Source of the DNA: Malania oleifera
Lineage: Eukaryota > Streptophyta > Magnoliopsida > Santalales > Ximeniaceae
Direction of reading: 5' to 3'
Length of the DNA: 64,000 bases
Assembly: GCF_029873635.1 (NCBI RefSeq)
Contig: NC_080419.1
Location: forward strand, 77,856,931 to 77,920,930
Shown: one piece after another, positions 24,459 through 36,200 of the stretch
Position numbering within the stretch: the stretch's first letter is position 1
How the letters are laid out: each line of letters starts with the position of its first letter
Notes under the pieces: model-generated
Told to the model about the DNA's origin: nothing
Database searches by the model: none
What the model saw: only the letters and a program-made list of their open reading frames with translations
Position numbers and translations under genes: made by a program

Positions 24459-26370
24459 ATGGCTCACATACGCGTACCCCCCTTTGGAGGGGGTCAATCC
24501 TTAATTAGGCCACCCATTTTTGTGGTTTAAATTATACATTTTGGAAACAAAGGATGAGAATATATCTACAAACCATGGATTAGAAAGCTTGGAAGGTTGT
24601 CACACATGGTGAATTAATTCCTATTAAAATAGTAAATGACAAGGAAATACCCAAAGAAGAAAAACAATGGACCAACAATGACCATAGAATGTTACAAGTA
24701 AATTCAAGAGCTATGAATGCATTGTATTGTGCCCTTGATATGAATGAATTCAATAGGGCCATGGCTTGCAAATCAGCCAAAGAGATTTGGGATAAATTAA
24801 AAGTTACCGATGAAGGTACTATTGATGTAAAGGACGATCGAATCAATATGCTCACTAGCGACTATGAAGCTTTTAAGATGAAAATGGATGAATCAATCAC
24901 TAGCATGTACACTAGGTTCACCCACATAATAAACTCCCTTAATGCCTTAGGAAAAACATACACGACCTATGAAATGATTAGAAAAATACTTAGAGGGCTA
25001 CGACCTATATGGGAACCAAAAGCTACTACCATAATAGAAGGAAGAAATTTGAAAAACACCTCCTTAGATGAACTTATAGATTCTCTCCTCACATATGAAA
25101 TGACAATGAATGAAAGAAGTGGAAAGACTAAAGCTTAAGAATCTATAGCCTTCAAAGTTTCAAAAGAAAACTCTAGTAGTAAAGATGAAGAAGAACTAGT
25201 CTTCGTATCTAAGAAACTTGTAAGAATACTAAGAAGGAAAAATAAATTCAAAAAAAGAATCCAAAACTCCAAATTAGATGAAGAAGAAACCAATATAAAG
25301 AAATCAAAAAATAAAATCCCCACATGTTATAATTGCAAGAAGGATGGACACATAAAATTGGAATGCCCACTACTTAAGAAAGATTCTAAAAAGAAAAAGA
25401 AAAAGGCAATGAAAGCCACTACTTTGGACAATTTGAGTACAAGTAGTTCAGAAAAAGAATCAAGTGACCAAGAGGTTGCTTATACTTGTTATATGGCTTG
25501 GGACGATGAGGAAAGCTCCTCATCCAAATCCTTAAATAGTTATTGTAGTGATTCATCTAATGAATCCAATGATGAAAGCATGACATCTCATGAAGAGTTA
25601 CAAAATGATTTATTTAAGGTGCATAAGATGTTAGTTAATATGACTAAACGATACACATCACTGAAAAACAAGAATGAAGGAGTGATGAAAGAATTAGAAT
25701 CCCTCAAACTTGCTAAAAATGAAAAAGACTTAAAAATCAAGAAAATAGAAAATAAAAATGAAGTTGTGATGACTAAATTAGAACTAAAAATCTTACCGAA
25801 AAAGAAAAGGATTTGAACATTAAGAAATTAGAGAGCAAGAATGAAAATTTGATGAAGGAAGTAGAAGACTTGAGATCCCAATCCTCTATGATAAATGAGA
25901 AAGATTTATATATTTCTAAATTAGAGGATAAAATTACTAAGATGTCTAAAAACCAAGAAAAAGGTAAAAATGTAGAAAATTCTGAAATTTATGATCTTAA
26001 GAAAGAAATTGAGGATCAAGCCAAAATCATTTACAATTTTGCTAGAGGAAAAGAAAATTTTGACAAAATGATTGCTTCACAAAGAATGTTTTAAAATAAA
26101 GAAGACACAGGATTCAATGGAATTGAAAATAAAAGGAAAAAGAATCTCTATAAGGGATACTTCACAAAAGCCTCTAAAGACTATGCAAGCACCTCCTCAA
26201 ATGCCTACACACATACCATATGCTTTCTATGTAAGAAAAAGGGGCATGTTATGTTCAAATGTCCATTAAAGAGGAAAGGTGTAAAAACAAAATAAGTTTG
26301 GAGAATTAAAGAAACATCCCTTGTTAAACTATCCGGACCCAAGAAAGTATTAGTACCAAGATGAAATACT
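24459..26370 (+). pseudogene. Copia gag, decayed (family A element)
   Basis: Encodes the retrotransposon capsid/nucleocapsid protein. It begins MAHIRVPPFGGG at 24459. The capsid (UBN2-type) part at 24689-25138 includes EIWDKLKVT, MYTRFTHIINSLNALGKTY and RKILRGLRPIWEPKAT. A first CCHC zinc knuckle (CYNCKKDGHIKLEC) is at 25325-25366. A Ser/Asp/Glu-rich segment and a long Lys/Glu-rich coiled coil follow (25380-26090), then a second knuckle-like motif near 26226-26265. Stops follow FVV near 24520 and KA at 25136. There are frame changes near 25816 and 26090. A long gag with coiled coil suggests the Sire-like part of Ty1-copia (inference). No pol and no 3' LTR follow. Confidence 0.85.
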
Positions 26371-26479
26371 AAATCCTTCAACTTCAATTGATATCGAATC
26401 TATGAAAAATCATACAAAGGTATTGAACAAATTGAAATAGAGAATACGGATAAAAAATATTCAAGCTTATTAATGCTTA

Positions 26480-26718
26480 TCATATAGGTTTATGTTATAA
26501 ATGCTGGTATGTAATATGGATAAATGGAAGTATCTTTTTGGTTGTGTAATATGAATTATGGAATACTTGTTTTTGGGGTGATATATAGTACTCTGGTATT
26601 ATGATTAAGGATGTATTATTATTATTATTTCTGCTATGTGTATGATTAAAATGGTATTAGAGATGGATTTTTGGACAAATAACACCCCGGGCCCCACTTG
26701 CCAGGTTTGGGGCGTTAC
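26480..26718 (+). mobile_element. Gypsy LTR 3' end fragment
   Basis: Ends 'aataacaccccgggccccacttgccaggtttggggcgttaca' in several short pieces: ACACCCCGGGCCCCACTTGC, then TTTGGGGCGTTACA. This CGTTACA end also closes the gypsy solo LTR at 62727, and the preceding 'tgtaatatg...actctggtat' text resembles 62500-62545. The 5' part is missing and the join with the gag above is abrupt. Confidence 0.55.
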
Positions 26719-27250
26719 AGTTCATATACTTAACGCACAAATGAGATGCCGTGATTTGTCATTATCAAAATGGGATAGGATACAAAAAGTCAACAGAGAT
26801 AAAAAAAGTGTTAAAATACAAAGGGGTCATAGACATGGTCATTAGAGGCATGCCAACATGTCATAACATTGCGTCTTGTTTTGCTCATTGTAGAATTGAA
26901 TTGCAAAGGTATACACATATCGATGAGACCAATAAATGTTGTGGTAGAGGCATACCTTTTGGAGAAACCACATGTAATAGAAATAGAGGTCATTTCATTT
27001 GATTTTCAAAGTACACTACTAGACAAGATGAGTCTTTAGGTAACGAAACAAGATGTAGCCAAAATCTTGGGGGGTGTTGGAATTTCCTATCGAAGGATGA
27101 TTAAAGGAAGTTAACAACAACCTCTGAATGTATCATGGGTTTTCTTAAAGTGGATGTACATTAGAAGGTATTAGCCAAAATGATCCACCATTGGAATCCA
27201 ATAAGCCAATGCTTCATCTTTGAACATGTGTGGTAGTTCCTCTCCCCCCT
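26719..27250. other. No gene seen
   Basis: Low-information sequence with only short open frames and no domain recognised. Confidence 0.4.
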
Positions 27251-27253
27251 ACA

Positions 27254-27435
27254 ATTTTGGGTACTCCTGGGGGGGGGGGGGGGCGGAGAGACTGCCCTCA
27301 CTTTGTTCTCAAAGGACTACTTTAGTATCGGCATTTGTGCCTCTCACCTGAGAAGCACTTCACTAAAGGAAAAAGAGTTGACAATGAGTTTTCAAAGTGA
27401 GAGCAATCCCCCCCCCCCCCCTAGAGTACCCAAAA
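27254..27435. repeat. Inverted repeat with G15/C14 arms
   Basis: The left arm reads ATTTTGGGTACTCCTGGGGG and continues as a run of 15 Gs (27269-27283). The right arm is a run of 14 Cs (27408-27421) followed by TAGAGTACCCAAAAT. The arms are about 29 bases and pair with one or two mismatches across a loop of about 125 bases. Confidence 0.85.
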
Positions 27436-27499
27436 TCACTGACATGATCCCACTTGTTAAAGAATATATAAAGAACTGCTACAAGTTCCAAAGTTCGCT

Positions 27500-28600
27500 C
27501 ATGACCAAGTTTTCACATATAATCCTAACACTAATCTGTTTAGAGCATTGATTCGAGGCATGGGGGATCAAAGCAAAGGAGTTAGTTGGAAGACACAAAA
27601 GAAAGGTGAGACTAAGGGTTGGCATTGGAATGAGGTAGATAAACATTTCAAGAAGCATCTTAATAACCTAGACTCTAAGTTCAAACTCCAACTATTAGGT
27701 TTAGTAATGTATGGACTTGTCCTTCTTCCTTTAGCTACACACATCATTGACAGTGGAGTTTCTATGGTCTTTGCAGAGATGCAACACAAGGGGCAAGCAC
27801 CAGTTCCGACCATCATTATTGAGATCTTGTCCTCACTCAAGTTTTGCTAAAAGAAAGGAAAGGGAGCTCTTCTACATCGTACTGAGCTCTGGTACATGCT
27901 GCTCCATAGTCAAGTAGCTCCTCACTTGTTCCGAAGTGCCTTCATTGGAGGAAGGAACTCATTGCTAGTTTGGGTCACTAGAAATCAAAAGATATACATA
28001 ACAAATGTCCTAGAAAACTTGAAGGGGAAGACAGATGGTTATCTAAATGGATGCCCATTAGATAAATGCTTTTAAAATATAGAGATATGATTTGGATCCT
28101 AATATTTAGAGCTAGGGGATGCATTAGCTTTGTACTTGCCTCTGCTTTACATTATCTTAGCCATTTTTAGTTCATACCTTGGACTGTGGGTCTTCACTAA
28201 TTCTAGCACCGATATGATATTGATATAATACAACTACTTTATTCATTGAGTAGACCAGAAGGATTTGGCTAAGTCCTAGGATCTTGGAGAATGAAGGAAC
28301 CACCATCTGAACCTCATTGGGTTGTCCTAGTTGGCAATGGGATAAAGGCAAGGGCTATAAGGTCCTGTGTGCTTAAAGACAGGATAGACCTATGCTTTGC
28401 CCCCAATAAGTTGGAGGATTATTATGAGGAGTTCTAGGATAGATAGTAGCACTATCACCAAGAGTGAAAGGGAAAGGTCACTCAATTGAAGGAATAAAAA
28501 AGGAAGATGGCCGACATTCCGAGGAATGAAGCTGAAGAAAGGGAAGTTCTGTGAGATTGAATCATTGAGATAAACATGCTAGTTGATGGTTTGGAGAAAG
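27500..28600 (+). pseudogene. Gag-like DUF7745-type plant transposon protein, decayed
   Basis: The best-preserved part (27515-27850) reads YNPNTNLFRALIRGMGDQSK, then GWHWNEVDKHF, KLQLLGLVMYGLVLLPLA, and PVPTIIIEILSSLK. It continues out of stop as LLHRTELWYMLLHSQVAPHL and ends in a charged segment. The order and wording resemble the plant-specific DUF7745 region of gag-like proteins in gypsy-type elements (recalled, not searched). The function is probably structural in the particle. Stops and frame changes run throughout, and no protease or polymerase follows. Proline-rich 27390-27430 is caused by the C-run. Confidence 0.5.
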
Positions 28601-30298
28601 TTTAGGAGATAGCTATGGAAAGAAGATCAAACACAACTCAATTTGAACCCTCCTCCATGAGTATAAATCGTCTCCTTGGCAAGAGCAAGCCTAATTCTCC
28701 AACAATTGCTCAAAATGGTCCTTATCCTCACACTTTACATGCATCAGATTGCAGTTTGCACGTGTCCATCAATCCCACCTCCCATGACCTATCCCATCCA
28801 TATCCATCTATCAAACCTAGATGATCCTTATTGGTTTTGGTCACACACTTAATCCTCAAACTATCGTACATGCCAGAGGTATTAATTTTACACCTTAACT
28901 TTTCAATATCGCTTGCCTAGAGATATAAACTATTGGTTCTAATACCACTGGTTAGCACCAAGGGAGTTCATGAGCAGACTTGATGCATATGGGTAAGCAC
29001 CAACTTTACCTAAAAGCTTAAGCCTATTAGTTCTTAGATTCAACTATGCATATAAGCATATATTCTCCGTTCTATTTAATTTTTCAATATGGGACAAACC
29101 CATAAGTGGAATTTTCAATAATAACAAAATCAGTTTTATAAAATACCATCACATGACTGCGACCTTTTTTTTCTTATCAATAAAAAAATGGGAAAAAAAA
29201 AAAAAAAAAACAAGAACTTACACACACATACTCAATCTCTTTTTTATCAACAAAAACAAAGGAATTTTTTTTTTTTTTTCAAAAAAGAAAAACAAGAATT
29301 TACACACACACACACACACACATGACATGTTTGTGTATGCATGTCCATATGTATAAGCTATTTTCTAGATCTTGTAAACTTATATTCAGTTAATTTGAAC
29401 TAAAATATTCAAAACAAAAATTATATTACTTAAAGCGTATAGCAGATATGTCAATCCATTTGAAATCGAGACAAAAAAATAAAATAAAATATGCCAACAA
29501 CTGATTCATGTGAATTATCATTAATAAAAGAATTCCAGATATGAACACGAAATAAATAAATTAAGAGACACGTGCCTTGAACAATGGAATATATGAGAGT
29601 GATTCCCATTTGGGACTTCATCCTTTGTGCGTGTGCAGAGAGAAAAGTTTTCTCTTTCCTCTTCCTTTAGTTGTGACTTGATGGAGAATTAGAATGGCAT
29701 TAGGGTAAAGGCAGGTTCTCCTTTTGCTTGTATAGATTTTTAGTCCAATATCTACCCATCATATACCACCTAGCTTGCTACTAAGAAGACAGCACCAGCA
29801 TAATTTCACTACTACATAAGGTTCAATATTAAATATGGTCACTCAACATTCCAGGTTTTATGAAAATAGATTATGTTGGTGCACGTTTTACTCCTATTGT
29901 CCTACAGTTTTCTTTCCTTCTTGCTTTAATTAATTTAGTTTTGTTGGACTACAATCATATCTCTAAAAGGGTTCTTGACAACTTAAGTATTTAATGATAA
30001 GCAGTTATTCATAATTAATTCGTAATTCTCTAGCACATTTAGAAGGATGCTAATTATGTTTTCAATGGCATCATTCCTACTTCTAATAATATAAGGAGTT
30101 CTTCAAAAAAATTTAACCCAAAATTATACACTACAATGGAACTTGAGTACAAAATGTCTATACATTCAAAACCATAAAAAATATTTCTACTTGTATGCTA
30201 CAAGGGAATCATTCTACATATAGTGCATGCTGATAAGAACCTTCACAGTGCAGGGTATTAGATAGCTTCATACTGTCTTCTGCACGTTCATCTGTATT
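28601..30298. other. Intergenic, no gene seen
   Basis: AT-rich with T/A homopolymers (29197-29285) and a short CA repeat (29303-29322). At 28931-28965 'ctaataccactggttagcacc' resembles, on the minus strand, a primer site beside an LTR start, but no LTR pair was found. The end of this interval is the 3' flank of the ankyrin gene. Confidence 0.4.
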
Positions 30299-33200
30299 CT
30301 AATACAGATGGTATCCCCCTTGATCAGAGCTATCCACATCTGAGTTACTACTCGATTCGCGGTTGCCCTTCTTGATCGGCCGCATATCTTCGATGCGACT
30401 AATACTGCTGTTCGGGCTTCTATCTTTCTTCCTTTCTTTGTCTTTCCTCCATTCCCATTTTCTCATATAGTACTTTGCCAATAACATTCCCAAACCCACA
30501 AAAATGGCCAAGGTGCACCCTCCCCCTATAGCCACCAATGCTACCAACACCCACTTCATCCCATGTCCATGTGGCATGATCAGCCACGTGGCAGCAATGT
30601 AGGCCGACGCCATGAACGATGTGGATACCCACATCACCTTGTGCGTCACCCCCAGAAGCTTCGTCATCGATTTTCGTCGGAAAGGGATGATACTAACTAG
30701 AAAAATGACAATGCCAAGGGACAAAAACAATGCCACGATGTTGGTGATCGTGAAGACCTTGAAACTAGCTTTCCTACCCATCTTGGCCTTCCCAGTGTTT
30801 TGATCAAAACCTCCTGGAGGATTTATGCCTGCCGCAAATGTAACGGTTGCTATCAAGACCGCCACGATGGTGATCGTGTTCCGAGCATTTCGTAGGCCCT
30901 CGCTTTGAAGCTCAAGTTGCTTTTCTCGCCGGCGACGATGCAGGCGGCGATGATGGTGTGTTGGAGATTCTGTGGCCTTCTTTTTTGGCCACGAAGAGGG
31001 TAGCGTGTCCATCATGTGTGCATGCGATCCTTCTGGGCTGAGTTCGGCGAGACGACGAAATTCTGGTGAGCCTGGAGGCAGTTGGTCGCATCGCTTCGCA
31101 CCTGCTTCTTGTAATGCAGGTACGATGGCAAGTGCGCCAGAGTTACTTGCATCGGATTCTACTACGTCCAAAGCTGTGTATCCCTTGCGGTTTAGAGCGT
31201 TTACATTGATACCAAGCTTAAGTATGTAGAAGACCATCTGCTCTCCAGCCCAACAAGAGGAAAGAGAGAGAACACGAAAGATTTTAGCTTTGTAATTAGC
31301 ATAATTAGAAAATAATCAATATATATATATAGCCTTGCATCTCAGCTCAGAGATTGGGAATTTTGGCAGAATTAACTACATCTTGTTTCTTGCTAAATCA
31401 TTGCTATTTTTTTTATTTTTTATTTTTTGGTGTTTGCTGGGTCAGGAAATGAGACCCATCAATAAGCTTAAGATCTGATTGTAAAACTCACTTTATTTCT
31501 TATAATTATTAGTCTTTTAGTTACTTGTCCGCTCGAGGACCTATATTAAACAATACCTATTGTGCAAACACTTTTGCGTCCAAATTAGGATAAACGAAAT
31601 AACTAGGAATTAATCAACTACTAGCTAGGTGATTCAAGTTCTCACTAATTGCATCTTTGGTACATACATAAAGAGTTAATGGAACGAAATTAAGTAGAAT
31701 GTAATCGAATTTATCGATTGATTTTCCTCATTTGCTCCATTAAAATTATCATTTCATTGCATTCCTATCTCATTCTATTTCACCAACTAAAAGTGACGCA
31801 AAAGATCACGAGATAGATATTTTATCATGCATTCAGAAGTTTGAATCATTCAAACTTTATATTTGGATTTGTATGGATTTGACCAAAATATGGTATAAAA
31901 TTGTACCAACCTTATGTTTGGAAGAGGCCTTGGATATGAACTTGTGTGGATTTAGAAAAATGTAATATAAAATTGTATTGAATTTTGTACAAATCTACCC
32001 AAATGAAAATTTAAGTCTCAAAATTCATGCTCCTAAATAAGTTCCATCGAAATCTGAAGTCAGAAATCCATGTGCGAAAAATCAACTTTAGGATATTCCA
32101 ACTACTAGAGTTTGGAACTTCCATTTTAAAAGGCCATGAATTCAACTCTAAGAGATATTGTGTAAGGGATACTGGATGGGAAATGTGTTACATTTTGTAA
32201 AAGAAAGAACCTATGGTGCTATATGGTTGGTACATTTCTAAAAATCTTGGCACGTGTGTATATAGGTAAGTGTGTGTGTGTGTGTGTGGCATACTAGTTG
32301 GGTAAATATATAATGAAAGAATTAACAGTGAACCAGTGATAGCTCGTTAATTAAGAATGGTAAAGTTTAAGGAGGAGGGATCTTACGGTGTTGAGTTTCC
32401 CAGCAGTTGCAAGATGCAGGATGGTGTTACCATCGTTATCAGGCAAGTTAATGAGGTTTGTAATGTCAAGTGTTTCCATCAAGTACTTAACAGCTTCATA
32501 CTGGTTGTTCTTCACTCCCAGGTGCAGAACCGTCTCACCGCGTTTCGTCGTCATCTCTGCAGACTCAAGGCTCATTGAGAGTATCTCGTCGATGATGTTA
32601 ACCCGGCCTTTGATGGCGGCGCAGTGGAGCGGCGTTCGCCCGCCGTTGTCCTGCAGAGAGGACAGGTCTGGGTCCATTCCCAGAAGCTCCCTCGTTATCT
32701 CTAGGTGGCCTTTGCTGCAGGCAACGTGCAAGGGCGAGCATCCATGACAATCCTTTTTAGTTGCAAAGTCCGGGCGGACTAGGAGTAATTCTTTCACTAT
32801 GTCTGCAGGAGATTGCATGCATTTTACTAATCACCCCATGTTTTGAATGTAGTTGATACTTTATCAGTTAATCCAAAAATAAAATAAAAATTCTTGAGTT
32901 AGCTTCTTTTGTAATGAACAGAGTTTATCTTTAGAATCCCTTTGGGAAGTAGTTTAAGAATATTAGAGAAAGGTAATAGAAAAAAATAAAGTATGAAGGT
33001 TATTTTTTTTTTTACATAATAAGTAATGTGACGTCTCAATTAGCTGATTTCTTAAACTCCTATCAATTTTTAGAAATTACAGGATTTCGCATTTTCTTCG
33101 TTTGGGAGCATATGGTCGAATTTGGGTTGTGAATATTTATGCAAAGACTAGTTTAAAATTATATTGAATTTCTTTCAAATTAATAAAAATTTAAACCCAA

Positions 33201-36200
33201 CTTTAGAACCATACTCTCAATGAGTACAATTATTAAATTATTTGTCAAATTCTTTTACCCTATATATCGAAAGACTTTTGATTTGGATTTGTATCAGATT
33301 TGGATAAGATATAATATAAAGTCATATTGAAATTTATCTAAATTCACCCAAATTTAAATTCAAGCTTTGAAATTCATACTACCAATCTTAACTTCATATG
33401 ATGAATAAAATCCATTTTCTAAATATTTGACATTCAAAAAATAGATACATGAACAACACGTAGGGGTAGGTTGCTTATATAATTTTTTATGAATAAAATT
33501 TTCCTTTATACCCTAATTGAAAATCATAAACACTACAAAACTAAAAAGAAAAATAAAAGAATTCAATTTTCAATTTTATACTTGATTATTGGGAAAACAA
33601 ATATATATAGAAAATGTCTACAAGTAATTTTTTTTCATGCATAGCTAATATTTATTTTTTAAATTATTAATTGATTAAAAGTTTTAAATAGTATTTAATA
33701 TAAAAATAATTAAAATAAATTTACATCTTTTTTTTTTTCCTTTTTTATCTAATCAAGTCTTTAATCTAAATCAACTCGAGCCTAGGCTAATCAAGAATTA
33801 TGTTTGAATATAGTTTTGAGCAAAAGATACAGAATTCTCCTGCAATTTGTTAAAAAATATGAACCTCTCTTAAAATTATAAAAATGTCACAAACCTCATT
33901 TAAAATTGGGCCAAAATAGATAAATTTTCTTTTAAAAAAATTATTATTTTGCAAAATATCAGGAGTAGTTTGAATTTTTTTTTTTTTAAAAAAAAAATCA
34001 AGAAAAATCTCTAAAATTCTTAAAATCTTTCAAAAAAAATTCCTGAAAATTTTAAAGCCTTACAAGTGATTAGTTCTTTTTACCAAACACGGTCAATATG
34101 TTTTAGCCTTTAATTTTTTTTTATGGCTCCAGCTCTCCACTTTAATAACTTTAATAGTGGGATTCTAGGTCATGAACCACTTCATGATTTATTGAGCATG
34201 CAGCTTTGAGTTTGAAGTGGTGAAGGGCAGCGCAGTTAAGAACCGCGTTCGTCGACTTGGAATTGGATATGAGCTAATGAATGGCTGTGGCTTTCAGGCA
34301 TGAATTATTGAGCTGCAGCTTTTTGGGTATGGGCCAGTGTGAACAAAATCATTTGTTCAACGCTTACGCTTACATATGATATGACTGTCTAGCTGTCTGG
34401 ACTTGACCTTTGAAAGGGTAGTGGGTGCGTGGGAGTAGCAATTTATTTCTTTTTATTAACACAAAATTACAATTTTTTTTATTTATAAAAATTACTTTAC
34501 ATTTGAAAATATAAATATAAAATTTATATTTAAATAAATTTCAATTCAAATTTATATTACATTTTCTCCAAATTCAATGCAAATTTAAATTCAAACCTTG
34601 TCCAAGTAAAAGTTTAGGGATCGAAAAAAAAAATTACTTTCTTTCAATTCAGAGCAAAAAAGTATTGTATTGTAATATGTATCATTGAATTTGTAAATTA
34701 TATTAACTGTTTTAAAATTTTATTTAAAATCATCTGATTGGTTAAATTTATTGATTATAAATTATGATCCCTCTCTTAATTTATTAACATTAGCTAAAGT
34801 AATAAGTAAATCTTTATGCCCCATACATACATTTAATACACTTCATTTACTAGATGACTTAATAATATTTAATTATTACAATTTGATTAATCAACAACAC
34901 ACATTTGATCTCACACACCTATTACAAATAATGGTACAAATATGTTTCACGTGAATCGATCAACCTTATGCATATGAGCATAGATTTGGATCCCCTGATC
35001 TCATAGGACTATATGTGTCCATTCTTAGATGGTATAATTTTTTCAAATATAAATATTTTATATATGCTGAAGTAAATTTAACACTCTTCCTTATCAATTC
35101 TAATCTCTAGAGCCAAAGTTCATCAAGACATCTGAACTAGAATCATAATCGATAAGCGTTATGTATAGGAAATGTATAGAAAGTCACATTGTATTCTCAT
35201 TCCCACTACAACAACACCCACAATAGAAGTTCACAAATACGCTCAATCTTCTTATAATTGGGTTGGCCACAAAACCCATCATTGAATCCTACTCCTTTGT
35301 TGTGAAATAAGGGTCTCTTCCAACAATGCACAGCGGAATAACGATATTGTTGTAAAGGATCAATTATACACTTGCATACAATGTAAATGATGAATACAAA
35401 ATATATCCACAACCATTGTAATATAAAGAGAGTAAAGATAAGAGTAATGACACTAGGAATTACGTAGTTCAACAAAACCTACATCCACGGGAGCAATCGG
35501 CAAGAAATTTCACTACGAAAATCAAAGATATACACTCAATGATCTTCACTCCTTCTCTCACCCCTCTCTTACTTTCTTACATGTCAAAATATGCCCTGAT
35601 GAACATATATAACAAGCCCTCGCAGGCTTCCCTCTGAATTAATCCTCAACCATCACACCATTTACATTCAAAATTCAAATATTTTCTCGCAACTCAGAAG
35701 CACTTGTCGATGAGTACAGGGAATTTGTCGACGATCTAGAGAAGGACACTCATCGACGAAAACAGGGAGGTCGTCGACGATCATGCACCCTGAGAATTCC
35801 TGGCTCTCGGGATCTTCTCATCAACGAGCACAGGGCACTTGTCGACGAGTCCCTGCTATGTTACCTCTTCATGTTTTTCTTCCTTCTTTGTTTACGAACT
35901 CCAAAGTATAAAAGCCACGTCATAAAAAAAAAATCTCCACATTGGCGATTATATGCCCCTTAGGAGAACCCGGAAAACATCTCTGACTGCTCCACCTTGA
36001 ACTCAGATTGCTCGGTTGGGACCATCTCTTTTCTAGCACTTGGAAACATGCACCAAGTCCAAGTAATGCCGCTTGAACTTACTGATGATAATTTCAACTT
36101 CTACCATCAACCCTGATACATTTGTAAATGCATTACCCGAAGACTTTTCCTTAGGCTTCCAACAAGACCTTCCCACAACAGTAAATATAAAAACTGCTGC

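Noticed and set aside
28921..28970. Minus-strand primer site and LTR start (TGGTTAGCACC)
   Set aside because: No second LTR, target duplication or gag/pol found beside it.
30420..30632. Overlapping minus-strand frame and plus-strand frames over exon 3
   Set aside because: Shadows of the PGG exon; exon 3 in its own frame matches the family throughout.
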